The notes beneath the pieces were generated by a model. It ran no database searches, had not been told where the DNA came from, and worked only from the letters and a program-made list of their open reading frames with translations. Below are positions 54,367 through 63,188 of a DNA stretch of 64,000 nt, in pieces. The translations under genes were made by a program, and so were the position numbers. How positions within the stretch are numbered: the first letter of the stretch is position 1; each line of letters starts with the position of its first letter. The stretch lies in NCBI RefSeq assembly GCF_031932625.1, contig NZ_JAVSCK010000001.1, forward strand, positions 1-64,000, given 5' to 3'. The DNA is from Hwangdonia seohaensis. GTDB taxonomy: Bacteria; Bacteroidota; Bacteroidia; Flavobacteriales; Flavobacteriaceae.

Positions 54367-55893
54367 ATGAATCCAAAATTATTTCTAGTTTTATTTACAT
54401 TATTTATTTTTCAATGGTCTCAAACACAGAACTCCATTCATGCGAAATTAATTGATTCCACTACACAAAAACCCATCGCGTTTGCAACTATTGAGCTCAA
54501 TAAAAAATCTGGGGTTATTAGTAACAACAATGGCGTGTTTCAAATATATTTGAATAAAAAAACTAGGGTAAACGACTCCCTTTTTATCAATTGTTTGGGT
54601 TACGAAACCAAGCGCATTGCAGTTGAAAAATTCACCGACAGCATTATTGTTTTAAGTCAGAAATCCATTGAATTGGACGAGGTTTTGGTTTCGAACAAAG
54701 CCTATACGGTTGATGAAATTATAGAAAAAGCACAAGAAAACTTAGCAACAAATTACGATTTTGAATACACCAAAAGCAGGCTGTTTTACAGGCAATCCGA
54801 CCATAATAACATAATTAAAAACACCATTGCTATTAAAAAATCGACCATTCCGGAAATCAATCAAAAATTTGTTGATAGCGTATTGGATATTATGCCTAAA
54901 AACTCGGGTAATTACACAGAGCTTTTAGGTGATTTATACCTAAAGCCCATTGCTGAAAACGCCCTAAAATTAGATATTATAAAAGCTTCAAACCTTTACG
55001 ACAAAAACAATGAAATCTCATTTGAAGGCCTTGAAGAAAAATTTAATACCATATTTAAAAAACACATTAAAAGAGATTCCTATTTTAAAATTAAATCCGG
55101 GATTTTCGGCACAAAAGAAGACATTGACTCCTCCTTTTTTGGTGATGCCCAAGCCGATGAAGACATTGAAAAAACCAAAGCCTTTATTGACGAACAAAAA
55201 AAGAAGGAAAACGAACGTAAACAGAACTTTTTAAGATACAGAAAACGCGCTATTGCAAATTTAGAGACCAGCAGTTTTATCTTTGAGGATTCGTTTTTAA
55301 ACTTTCTTGAAAAGTCTAACAGATACAGATTCGAGCTTTTGGACTATCAATTTTTAAACGGTGAATTTGTTTATAAAATAACATTTACCCCAAAGCGAAA
55401 AGAAGATTTCAAAGGTGTTTTATATATAAATACTGATGATTTTGCCATTGTTAGGGTGGACTATGAGAATGTGAAAAACCTAAAAAACTTTAGACTTTTA
55501 GGCATCTCTTATAGTGAATATTTAAAAAAGGGCACATTTATTTATGCTAAAAACAATAGCGATAAATATGTCCTTAAATATGCCGAAGTGGAAAACGGGA
55601 ATAAATTTGGAATTAAACGCCCATTAAAGATTATTGAAAAAAACAAACATGTAAAAGGGCGGAGAAAGCAGAATGAAATTTCTACCGATATTCATTTTAT
55701 CGTATCGAACATCACCAAAAAAGAACTCGTGGTTTTTGAAAACGAAAGTATTACCGAAACGGCATTTAATAACATTACTGAAAGAGCCAAAGTTAAGCCC
55801 ACGTATTTACCAAAATACGACCCCGAATTTTGGAAAGGCTATAATGTTATGGAACCCAATCAGGCGATAAAGGATTTTAAGAGTATTGAGTGA
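54367..55893 (+). CDS. Exported protein with a carboxypeptidase-regulatory-like domain
   Basis: The 508-residue protein has a signal peptide (about 1-20, cut near SQTQ). An N-terminal beta-sandwich of the carboxypeptidase-D regulatory type follows (about 22-105; HAKLIDSTTQKPIAFATIEL, ELDEVLVSNKAYTVDEII). The long remainder, with a charged coiled stretch near 265-290, ends in a region rich in beta strands. Similar proteins are common surface or periplasmic proteins of Bacteroidota; none has a settled role. It is not obviously part of the arsenic cluster. Confidence 0.7.
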   Translation: MNPKLFLVLFTLFIFQWSQTQNSIHAKLIDSTTQKPIAFATIELNKKSGVISNNNGVFQIYLNKKTRVNDSLFINCLGYETKRIAVEKFTDSIIVLSQKSIELDEVLVSNKAYTVDEIIEKAQENLATNYDFEYTKSRLFYRQSDHNNIIKNTIAIKKSTIPEINQKFVDSVLDIMPKNSGNYTELLGDLYLKPIAENALKLDIIKASNLYDKNNEISFEGLEEKFNTIFKKHIKRDSYFKIKSGIFGTKEDIDSSFFGDAQADEDIEKTKAFIDEQKKKENERKQNFLRYRKRAIANLETSSFIFEDSFLNFLEKSNRYRFELLDYQFLNGEFVYKITFTPKRKEDFKGVLYINTDDFAIVRVDYENVKNLKNFRLLGISYSEYLKKGTFIYAKNNSDKYVLKYAEVENGNKFGIKRPLKIIEKNKHVKGRRKQNEISTDIHFIVSNITKKELVVFENESITETAFNNITERAKVKPTYLPKYDPEFWKGYNVMEPNQAIKDFKSIE

Positions 55894-55898
55894 AAATA

Positions 55899-55973
55899 TC
55901 CTGCTAGGTTTCCAGAACCTTGAGGTATGTTCTTTTTAGTAGACTTACAAGCTTAAAACAAAACCTTGCAGGA
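55899..55973. repeat. Inverted repeat, family 2 copy 3 (degenerate)
   Basis: It starts TCCTGCTAGG and ends CCTTGCAGGA, like the copies at 37930 and 44885, with partly decayed inner blocks (AACCTTGAGGT, ACTTACAAGC). It sits between convergent genes just after a stop codon. Confidence 0.7.
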
Positions 55974-56002
55974 GACCCAAACTAAAAACGCAGTTAACTT
56001 AT

Positions 56003-56734
56003 TTAACCTTTATTCCTCCCCTTTTCATTGGGGTATAAATTGGGCAAATTATCACTTTGGAAAAACGCTTTCGTGTCTATATTCATTCCAGATAATTTAC
56101 CGGTAAAAGCAGCGCCCGTATCAATGTTCCAAATGTTTGCGGCTTGCATGGGCACGCCGACGTTAAAATTTATAGTTGGGGTGTGCCCAATAAAAATTTC
56201 GCTGTAGTGTTTTAATCGGTTTGGGTATAATGTAGAATCCTTTGCAATGCGATTATCCATCGTTAAAGCCATTTCCCAAAGCGTTCTATCGAAATATAAA
56301 CTTTCTTTAAAAACCTCTTTTTCCACACCGTGCATCGATGTAAATCCAGCGTGAACAAACAATCTGTTTTCGCCGTCAATATAATAAAGTGGCATACTTT
56401 CAAAAAAATCTAAATGCTTCTTTTTTTTGGCTTCCGAAAACCCCGCATAACTGTCTATGGTTTCTTTACCGCCATGCATATACCAAACGGGGTCAACACG
56501 GTCTTCTCTCAACCAGTTTTCACACCAAACATCGTGGTTCCCCTTTATAAAAACACAATTGAAATTTTTAGAAAGGTCTATTAAAAACGTAATAACCTGT
56601 GCAGATTCGCTCCAACCATCAACATAATCGCCCATAAAAATAAGGGTGTCTTCATCTTTAATTTCCATTTTATTCAATAGCTGAATTAATGCTTTTAAAC
56701 CCCCGTGAATATCGCCAATTGCAAATGTTCGCAT
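56003..56734 (-). CDS. Serine/threonine-type metallophosphatase
   Basis: The 243-residue cytoplasmic protein shows all motifs of the PPP/calcineurin-like phosphatases: GDIHGG (6-13), GDYVDGWSES, FIKGNHDVW, FVHAGF and IGHTP, ending WNIDTGAAFTG. It would hydrolyse phosphoprotein or a small phosphorylated molecule using two metal ions; bis(5'-nucleosyl)-tetraphosphatase is an alternative for this fold. A perfect TATTTTTG box (minus strand, 56751-56758) lies 17-24 bp before the ATG. Confidence 0.88.
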   Translation of the reverse strand: MRTFAIGDIHGGLKALIQLLNKMEIKDEDTLIFMGDYVDGWSESAQVITFLIDLSKNFNCVFIKGNHDVWCENWLREDRVDPVWYMHGGKETIDSYAGFSEAKKKKHLDFFESMPLYYIDGENRLFVHAGFTSMHGVEKEVFKESLYFDRTLWEMALTMDNRIAKDSTLYPNRLKHYSEIFIGHTPTINFNVGVPMQAANIWNIDTGAAFTGKLSGMNIDTKAFFQSDNLPNLYPNEKGRNKG

Positions 56735-56750
56735 ATAACCATCGTTTTTT

Positions 56751-56758
56751 CAAAAATA
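56751..56758 (-). promoter_or_regulatory. Probable -7 box of the metallophosphatase gene
   Basis: The minus strand reads TATTTTTG, matching TAnnTTTG exactly, just upstream of the ATG. No ideal -33 TTG is seen. Confidence 0.4.
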
Positions 56759-56817
56759 AATGTTTGAGTTTGAATTAACTAGACTTTGCGTTTGAAAACT
56801 TACTTTGGCGGATTGGT

Positions 56818-56926
56818 GCGTTAGGGATTGAGCATACTTCGACATCGCTCAGCACAAGTTTGTTGGAGCTCCTCGCAGAGAGCGACTTGTGAAAGCCCGA
56901 CCCCAAGGCACGAAGGGGTAACGCCC
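56818..56926 (-). repeat. Dispersed structured repeat, family 1, copy C
   Basis: On the minus strand, starting 8 bp beyond the stop of the barrel gene, it reads GGGCGTTACCCC, then a short hairpin (ACCCC pairing with GGGGT), GGGTCGGGCTTTC, and ends CAATCCCTAACGC. GCGTTA at its start is the exact complement of TAACGC at its end, so the element can close into one structured unit. Confidence 0.75.
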
Positions 56927-56934
56927 TAAATACT

Positions 56935-58197
56935 TTAAAAATACTGCCCAATGCCAAACACAAAACCCTTCGTTGCATTTTTGGTTATCCCATGTCCGTA
57001 ATCAATTCTAAAAATGGCGTTGTATATTTTTTTATGAATAAAACGAAGCCCTAAACCCGGATATATTTTGATGTTTTCGTCTTTACTGAAATCGCCAAAA
57101 TCGCCTCCTGGATTTCGCCAAGAACCGGCATCGACAAAAGTATTTCCTTGCAAAACAAACCAATTTTTCTCGTAAATGGTATAACGGAATTCGGTATTTA
57201 AAACAATAACGCCTGTGCCTCTGTCGATGGTGTTTCCAACGCCACGAACATTCAAATTATTATCTACCGAAAAAGGGGCGAATGGCGTTTTATCGTTTTT
57301 TGACAAGCCCAATCGCAATCGGTTTGCCCAATTACTTCGCGTGCCAAAACGTTTAAAATAGAAAAAATCGTTCCAAGCGATAAAAAAATCGGGGAGCATA
57401 TCGTTGGTTGATGTTACATATTGAAAGTTAAATTGATTTTTAACACCGGACACATATTGGTAAAAATAATCCAGATTGTTGTATTCATAAATGCTTTTAA
57501 GTAACCATTTGTGCACATTTAATTGTTGTGGCACATTGGGGTTTGTAGCGCCAGATTTATAGGCATAATCTTCAACAAAATAGTTTATTCCGAGTTCCAG
57601 TTTGTTGTTAAAGTTAAACTCGTATAAACCCAAAATTTCCAAAGATTGGTTATTGTATTTATAATCGGCCGTTGTACCATCAAAAAAAACAGGCTCTTGG
57701 GTTGTTAAATCTTGATAGTTTACAGCCAAACCCAATTTGTTTGAAAACAAATAAGGCGCCCTAAAATTTATGGCGTAACTGCTGTAAATATCCTTTTGAT
57801 AAAACCCGCCAAAGCCAATGTTTCTGCCCAATAAATTAAATTCGTGCAGTCCCAAACGATAGGCAAACTCATCGTTATTTGTGGTATACATATTGGCCGA
57901 AGGAATTAAGGTGAAGTTCTCAACAACATTATAAAACACGTTGTATTGATTGTTTTCGGAATAAAACACCTGATAATAAGCGTGAGACACCGACGGCAAG
58001 CGTTTTAAGCGTTTTATATCTTGCTCGATAACCAACGAATCCAGTTTTTCTCCAGTTTTAATAGATGATATTTTTTTGATGAAAGACGATTTGAGCTTTT
58101 TATTACCCTGAATTTTTAAATCGGCAACCGTATAATTCTGCGAAAACAAACTCACAGTGAAAAAGCTTAAAAATACAATGGCTAGCGTTTTACTCAT
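56935..58197 (-). CDS. Small POTRA-plus-barrel outer-membrane protein (Omp85-like)
   Basis: The 420-residue protein has a signal peptide (about 1-19, LFSQ) and one POTRA-like domain at about 20-95 (TVADLKIQGNKKLKSSFIKKI, DIKRLKRLPSVSHAYYQV). A barrel follows with GLGLRFIHKKIYNAIFRIDYG near the end and a terminal Phe (GIGQYF). The VRGVGNTIDRG segment resembles the conserved Arg-Gly loop of Omp85 proteins. It is much shorter than BamA, which has five POTRA domains. The start overlaps the lipoprotein stop by 4 bp (ATGA), so it is coupled to the two genes before it. Confidence 0.75.
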   Translation of the reverse strand: MSKTLAIVFLSFFTVSLFSQNYTVADLKIQGNKKLKSSFIKKISSIKTGEKLDSLVIEQDIKRLKRLPSVSHAYYQVFYSENNQYNVFYNVVENFTLIPSANMYTTNNDEFAYRLGLHEFNLLGRNIGFGGFYQKDIYSSYAINFRAPYLFSNKLGLAVNYQDLTTQEPVFFDGTTADYKYNNQSLEILGLYEFNFNNKLELGINYFVEDYAYKSGATNPNVPQQLNVHKWLLKSIYEYNNLDYFYQYVSGVKNQFNFQYVTSTNDMLPDFFIAWNDFFYFKRFGTRSNWANRLRLGLSKNDKTPFAPFSVDNNLNVRGVGNTIDRGTGVIVLNTEFRYTIYEKNWFVLQGNTFVDAGSWRNPGGDFGDFSKDENIKIYPGLGLRFIHKKIYNAIFRIDYGHGITKNATKGFVFGIGQYF

Positions 58198-58928
58198 TGA
58201 GCTTCAAAGGTTTTAAGAATGACCCAATTTACCCAATTATCTTCACTAACATCCATTAAGGTGAAATTATAATTATTTCCAGAAATGAGCAATGGTGGCG
58301 TTTGCTGGGTCGTTATATTTAAAACCACATTGGATGTGTTGTAATATTGAAAATGATTCTCGTAAGTATAGGTGCCCGAAAGTAAATTGTTTTGCGCATC
58401 CGAAACCACTTGAAAATATATGGCATTTTCGCCAAAAGCATCATCTTCCCACATAAAATTTGGCATGTTGGGTTGCGATTGGTCGATAACGACTTCGCTA
58501 TTCCAAACAGTTGGTTTGGTGTTTTGTTTGGACCGAATGGGGTTGGACATTTTTATTTCACCATGCAATTCAAAAGTAACAATAATCCATTTTTCATTTG
58601 AAGAAGATTGTACAAACTTGCCCAAATACCCATTAAAAAACGGTTCGTTTGGAATGGTGATTTGCACATAATTTGAAAAATCGTTTTGGTCAACTTGTGC
58701 ATTTTCAGTTTCATAAAGCCGAATATGGGTTGCACCGGATTCTGGGTAATAAAAGGTTAGAATCCCGTTGGTATTTTCATCGCTTGCGGCACAGGCAATA
58801 ACTTGGCCCACTTCAAAAGACCTGTTTAAAACGTAAGCCTCTAACGTATTGCGCAGGTCGTCATCCGCATCTTTTGAACAAGATGTAAAAGCGAAAAAAC
58901 AGACCAATATGTACTTCAATTTATTCAT
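58194..58928 (-). CDS. Lipoprotein of unknown function coupled to the GH113-like enzyme
   Basis: The 244-residue protein has a lipoprotein signal with Cys 17 (FAFTSCSKDADDD) and an Asp-rich start, often an export signal to the surface in Bacteroidota. The rest is beta-rich with many aromatic residues; no family is recognisable. It overlaps the glycosidase gene by 4 bp at its start and the barrel gene by 4 bp at its end. That arrangement suggests the three proteins work together. A carbohydrate-binding role is possible but unsupported by motif. Confidence 0.6.
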   Translation of the reverse strand: MNKLKYILVCFFAFTSCSKDADDDLRNTLEAYVLNRSFEVGQVIACAASDENTNGILTFYYPESGATHIRLYETENAQVDQNDFSNYVQITIPNEPFFNGYLGKFVQSSSNEKWIIVTFELHGEIKMSNPIRSKQNTKPTVWNSEVVIDQSQPNMPNFMWEDDAFGENAIYFQVVSDAQNNLLSGTYTYENHFQYYNTSNVVLNITTQQTPPLLISGNNYNFTLMDVSEDNWVNWVILKTFEAQ

Positions 58929-59932
58929 TTAAAATCACTGTAATGTTTACGTAAAACAGCTTCAACGGGTTTGTTTTGCGGTGTAAATTGTGCATTGTTT
59001 ACGCCACCAACCGCTTCGTGATTAACAAACCATTTCCAAATAAAACCACCGGCAAACCAGTCTTCATTCCAAAAGGTTTCCAACAGCGCTTTCGTGGTAT
59101 TGGTTTGCGCATCTAAATTAACATGCCCCATATTTCTGTCGCTTTTCCAAGGTTCTTTCCCAGAATAATCTACGCTTCTATAGCCAAATTCAGTAAACAA
59201 AATAGGTTTGTTAAAGGTGTTTGAAACCTGTTCGATAACTGGTTTATGTGTTTTCCAACCTGCTGTAGCCTCGGCAACCGTTGGCGTTTTACTATCGCTA
59301 ACGGGAAAATAGGCATCAATACCTATAAAATCCAATTCATCCCAAAATGGTGTACGCTTAAACTCGTCCCAATTGGCAGCGTAAGTTAGTTTGCCTTTGT
59401 ATGTTTTTTTTATTTCCGCAATTAAATTACGCCAATAATCTGGTCTGTTTTCAATGAATTTTTCAAGTTCTGTACCTATGCAAAATAGTTCAGCATTAAC
59501 CTCATGAGCCAATTGGGCGTATTCTAATATAAATTTGGAATATGAATTTTCCAAGGTTTTCCAATCGGCTTCAGATGCCATTTCTAAATACCCCGTAAAT
59601 TCGCCATGCCAAATCCAAATTTGGGGTTTTATCATAATTTTAATATGCATTTGTTGAAGCACTTCAACATATTGCTTTGCTCCTGCTGTGGTTTCACCAA
59701 ACCACTGTCGCTGTGTGTTAAACACAATTTCCGGGTGTTCCAAATTTCGTATAAACCCAAAAGGCATAATGGCTGCATAATTAGCGTTGACGTTCACAAC
59801 AGGTTTTACATGCGCATGATCAATGGACTCTCGTGAAGCTACAAAACTTACACCGTTAATTTTTTCTGGTTGACTTAAACAGGTCTGAAAAATCAGCGCT
59901 AAAAAAACAATTAGGAACTTAAATAGTTTCAT
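58925..59932 (-). CDS. Glycoside hydrolase, GH113-like (beta-mannanase type)
   Basis: The 335-residue protein has a signal peptide with a Cys at 18 (LIFQTCLSQP), so it may be lipid-anchored or simply exported. A TIM-barrel follows: KIMIKPQIWIWHGEFTG, the probable acid/base Glu in FCIGTELEKFIE, LDFIGIDAYFPV, and the probable nucleophile Glu in ILFTEFGYRSVDY, then GGFIWKWF. These fit GH113, whose known members cut beta-1,4-mannans, but substrate cannot be confirmed. It heads a coupled three-gene unit. Confidence 0.8.
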   Translation of the reverse strand: MKLFKFLIVFLALIFQTCLSQPEKINGVSFVASRESIDHAHVKPVVNVNANYAAIMPFGFIRNLEHPEIVFNTQRQWFGETTAGAKQYVEVLQQMHIKIMIKPQIWIWHGEFTGYLEMASEADWKTLENSYSKFILEYAQLAHEVNAELFCIGTELEKFIENRPDYWRNLIAEIKKTYKGKLTYAANWDEFKRTPFWDELDFIGIDAYFPVSDSKTPTVAEATAGWKTHKPVIEQVSNTFNKPILFTEFGYRSVDYSGKEPWKSDRNMGHVNLDAQTNTTKALLETFWNEDWFAGGFIWKWFVNHEAVGGVNNAQFTPQNKPVEAVLRKHYSDFK

Positions 59933-59969
59933 AAAAAACGATTTATAAACTCCTAATTTACATTATTAA

Positions 59970-60836
59970 TTAAAACAAAGCCCTTAAACCTATATTAAAT
60001 GATTGCCCTAAACCTGTAGTGTTGCCTCTTATAAAATTACTGTAAAGCACCTCTAAATTTAAAGTTTTAGATAATTGATATTTTCCGCCAAAACCCAATG
60101 CCGTATAATCTTGTTTAAAATCGCCAACACGTTGTTGATGCTGCGCAAATCCTAAAATGGTAAATTCCTGATTGGGAAAATAACTTAAAAACACACCCGG
60201 AGCCAACACAAATGTTTTATCGGCAAAACTGGTTTTCTCACCAAAATTATACTCGGTGTTTAGCTCTGTAAACAGTTGCCAATCACCACTAGGAAAGGTG
60301 TAATCGTAGAAAAAACGATTTTGGAATGTGTATGCGGTTTGGTCTAAAAACACGTTGTTTTCGGTTTCGTTATCAACCAATGGTATATGGAATGCCGTTT
60401 GAATTGTAAAGTTGTTCACATTGTTAAACGGATTGAATTTGATGGCGGGTGCGATAGATGTTATGCCCGAACGCGCCGTATTGGTTTCGCCGTCAAACTT
60501 AAAAACATCGAGGGCTTTACGGTTTCCAACGACGTTGGAACGCATTTCAATCAACAAACCCACATTCAATGTACTGTTTTGCGAAACGCCCGTAAACACG
60601 TCGATTGTTGATGTGAAATAGGTTTCTCTCGGTTCATTTTTAGACACATCGCCACTACTATTTGCCACTTTGGTTTGCGTGTATAAGTTGTTGAAAAACT
60701 TAATATCCCACTGACCTTTTTTTAAGAGTTTTGATGGTGTATAGGTTTGGATATTGCTTTTTTGGACATCTTCTTCTTGTGAAAACCCGGTAAATGCTAT
60801 CGCTGAAATTATAAGACATGCTATTGTTTTTTTCAT
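59970..60836 (-). CDS. Outer-membrane transporter-like beta-barrel protein
   Basis: From the Met at 60836 (MKKTIACLII) the protein has 288 residues with a signal peptide (about 1-20, GFSQ). A barrel-like sequence of alternating strands ends LGQSFNIGLRALF. An upstream in-frame start at 60890 would overlap the DUF547 gene and lacks signal-peptide sense, so it is rejected. It resembles poorly characterised 'transporter' proteins of Bacteroidota. It follows the DUF547 paralogue by 32 bp, so they probably share an operon. Confidence 0.65.
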   Translation of the reverse strand: MKKTIACLIISAIAFTGFSQEEDVQKSNIQTYTPSKLLKKGQWDIKFFNNLYTQTKVANSSGDVSKNEPRETYFTSTIDVFTGVSQNSTLNVGLLIEMRSNVVGNRKALDVFKFDGETNTARSGITSIAPAIKFNPFNNVNNFTIQTAFHIPLVDNETENNVFLDQTAYTFQNRFFYDYTFPSGDWQLFTELNTEYNFGEKTSFADKTFVLAPGVFLSYFPNQEFTILGFAQHQQRVGDFKQDYTALGFGGKYQLSKTLNLEVLYSNFIRGNTTGLGQSFNIGLRALF

Positions 60837-60868
60837 CTGTATTTGGTTTTTGTTTCTTTTTTTAGACC

Positions 60869-61582
60869 TTACTGTGTATTGATTCTCCAATCGTATTGAA
60901 AATAACCCAGTTTGTACTTGCCTTCTAACTTTTCAGCTCTGTATTTATTAATAAAATCGATTTCCGTTGTACCGTTCATGGTAAAATCCGCTTTATACCA
61001 TTCCATAATTTGCGATGCTTCAACACGTTTCTTTTTGGTGTTCACTTTTAAAAAACTACCGTTTATGGCTTTTTTGGTCTGCGTTTCCAATTGTACATCC
61101 AAGGTATTTGGTAAATAGGCTTTATTGATTAATGGCGGACAACCAACGGCACCACAAACCAACACAAAATGGAAGCGCGCATCGTTAAATTGGGCGCGTA
61201 ATAATTTGTGCTCAATATCATTTAACGTGATGTTTTTTCCTGCTAAACGATAAGTTGTTTTATCAAAAAAACCAGCGTTGTCCAAGGGTGAATTTGTTGG
61301 ATAATTAAAGATGATGCCTTTTATAACAGATAGGTTGTAAGCGTTAATCCAAAAGGCTTGATAGACCTCTGCATCTTCTTTTGAAACCGAAATAGCTTCG
61401 GCTAATTTCATCAATTCATTCAAGCCACTTTGATTGTTGTAAATGTCCGAATAGGCTACTTTCCCCTCATCAACATAAGTTCTAAAAAAAGTATCAGCCT
61501 TACTAAAAAAAACATTCACATCTTGCGAAAATCCTTCAATGCTAACTAGAATAATAATTAAAATGATATGTTGCTTTTTCAT
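60869..61582 (-). CDS. DUF547 protein, second paralogue, exported
   Basis: From the Met at 61582 (MKKQHIIL) the protein has 237 residues with a signal peptide (about 1-19, GFSQ). The DUF547 domain shows YQAFWINAYNLSVIKGI, NITLNDIEHKLLRAQF, and the Cys-containing FHFVLVCGAVGCPPLINKAYL, closely matching the lipoprotein paralogue at 52591. This copy is secreted but has no lipobox, so the two probably act in different compartments. Function unknown. The ATCTG just before both this ATG and that of the next gene is shared. Confidence 0.85.
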   Translation of the reverse strand: MKKQHIILIIILVSIEGFSQDVNVFFSKADTFFRTYVDEGKVAYSDIYNNQSGLNELMKLAEAISVSKEDAEVYQAFWINAYNLSVIKGIIFNYPTNSPLDNAGFFDKTTYRLAGKNITLNDIEHKLLRAQFNDARFHFVLVCGAVGCPPLINKAYLPNTLDVQLETQTKKAINGSFLKVNTKKKRVEASQIMEWYKADFTMNGTTEIDFINKYRAEKLEGKYKLGYFQYDWRINTQ

Positions 61583-61787
61583 CTGTCTATAATTTATGCT
61601 TTGCAAAGTGTTACCACCTAGGTCGTATAAAATGTTAGCTAACTTACATGGTTAAAAAAAGTTTTTTTGCGTCTTTAAAAATTTTAAATCCTTACAAAAC
61701 ACCTGTAATTTAAAGCAATTCTAAATTAACAACTTCAATATAAGTTATTATCTTTAACTTCGACCTACTACAACACAATCACTAAAT

Positions 61788-63179
61788 ATGGATCACATTG
61801 TTATAATAGGAAATGGCATTTCGGGCGTTACCGCTGCGAGGCATATAAGAAAACTTTCCGATACTGAAACAAGTTCAGCACAGGCTAAAAAAATCACCAT
61901 TGTATCTGCCGAAACCGATTATTTCTTTTCTCGAACCGCGCTAATGTATGTTTATATGGGACACATGAAGTTTGAGCATACACAACCTTACGAGAATTGG
62001 TTTTGGAAAAAAAATAAAATCAACCTTAAAAAAGGCTATGTAAAAACGGTTGAAACCACATCTAAAACACTACAGTTTGCAAATGGCGACACCTTACAAT
62101 ACGACAAACTAATAATTGCCACGGGCAGCAAACCTAATAAATTTGGGTGGCCAGGGCAAGATTTAAAAGGCGTTATGGGTATGTACCACAAACAAGATTT
62201 AGATAATCTTGAAAAATATGCACCCAATAATAAAGTATGTAAACACGCCGTAATTGTTGGTGGCGGATTAATAGGTATTGAGCTTGCTGAAATGTTGCAT
62301 TCGCGACATATTCCAGTGACTTTTTTAGTACGGGAACATAGTTTTTGGGATGCAGTTTTACCTAAAGGTGAATCGGCTATGATTAACCGCGAAATTTTAA
62401 AAAACGGTATCGACTTACGATTAGGCGTGAATTTAAAAGAAATTAAAGCCTATGAAAACGGTCAGGTAAAATCGGTGATTATTGAAGAAACAGGCGAAGA
62501 AATTGACTGCAATGTGGTGGGATTAACTGCTGGTGTTTCACCGAATATTGATTTTTTAAAAGAATCTGAAAACCAGACTGAGCCCGGGCGAAGTATTGAA
62601 ACAGGGCGCGGTGTAAAAGTGAATCGGTTTTTAGAAACCAATATCCCCGATGTTTATGCCATTGGCGATTGCGCCGAACAACACGAAGGCATTGATCAGC
62701 GCAGACCCATTGAAGCCGTTTGGTACACCGGACGCATGATGGGAGAAACCGTTGCGCAAACCATTTGCGGGAACCGCATTGCATACAAACCCGGACACTG
62801 GTTTAACTCGGCTAAGTTTTTTGATATTGAATACCAAACCTATGGTTGGGTTTGGGCGCAACCAAAGGAAAACGAAGCCCGTTTTTATTGGGAACACCAT
62901 AAAGGCAACAAATGTATTCACATCAACTACGATAAAAACACGCGTGAATTTATTGGGATTAATAATTTGGGAATTAGAATGCGACATGAGTTTTTCGATA
63001 AGGTTTTAACCGAAAAACGTTCGGTCGATTATGTTTTAGAACATTTGGCCGATGCTAATTTTGATCCTGAGTTTTACAAACTGCACGAACCGGAAATCGT
63101 TGCAAAATTCAACCAAGAAAACCACACGAATATTCAGCTGAAAAAGAAAAGTTGGAAACGTATTTTTCAAACCTCATAA
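61788..63179 (+). CDS. NAD(P)/FAD-dependent pyridine nucleotide-disulfide-type oxidoreductase
   Basis: The 463-residue protein has an N-terminal FAD motif (IVIIGNGISGVTAARHI, 4-20), the second NAD(P) motif AVIVGGGLIGIELAEML (about 162-178), LIIATGSKPN, and the FAD-closing VYAIGDCAE. The C-terminal third (GHWFNSAKFFDIEYQTYGWVW) differs from classical reductases and is shared with ferredoxin/nitrite-reductase-type members. It probably passes electrons to an iron-sulfur partner. The membrane protein starting 9 bp later is a candidate. A TATCTTTA box (61749-61756) may be its promoter. Confidence 0.87.
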   Translation: MDHIVIIGNGISGVTAARHIRKLSDTETSSAQAKKITIVSAETDYFFSRTALMYVYMGHMKFEHTQPYENWFWKKNKINLKKGYVKTVETTSKTLQFANGDTLQYDKLIIATGSKPNKFGWPGQDLKGVMGMYHKQDLDNLEKYAPNNKVCKHAVIVGGGLIGIELAEMLHSRHIPVTFLVREHSFWDAVLPKGESAMINREILKNGIDLRLGVNLKEIKAYENGQVKSVIIEETGEEIDCNVVGLTAGVSPNIDFLKESENQTEPGRSIETGRGVKVNRFLETNIPDVYAIGDCAEQHEGIDQRRPIEAVWYTGRMMGETVAQTICGNRIAYKPGHWFNSAKFFDIEYQTYGWVWAQPKENEARFYWEHHKGNKCIHINYDKNTREFIGINNLGIRMRHEFFDKVLTEKRSVDYVLEHLADANFDPEFYKLHEPEIVAKFNQENHTNIQLKKKSWKRIFQTS

Positions 63180-63188
63180 ATAAATCAA

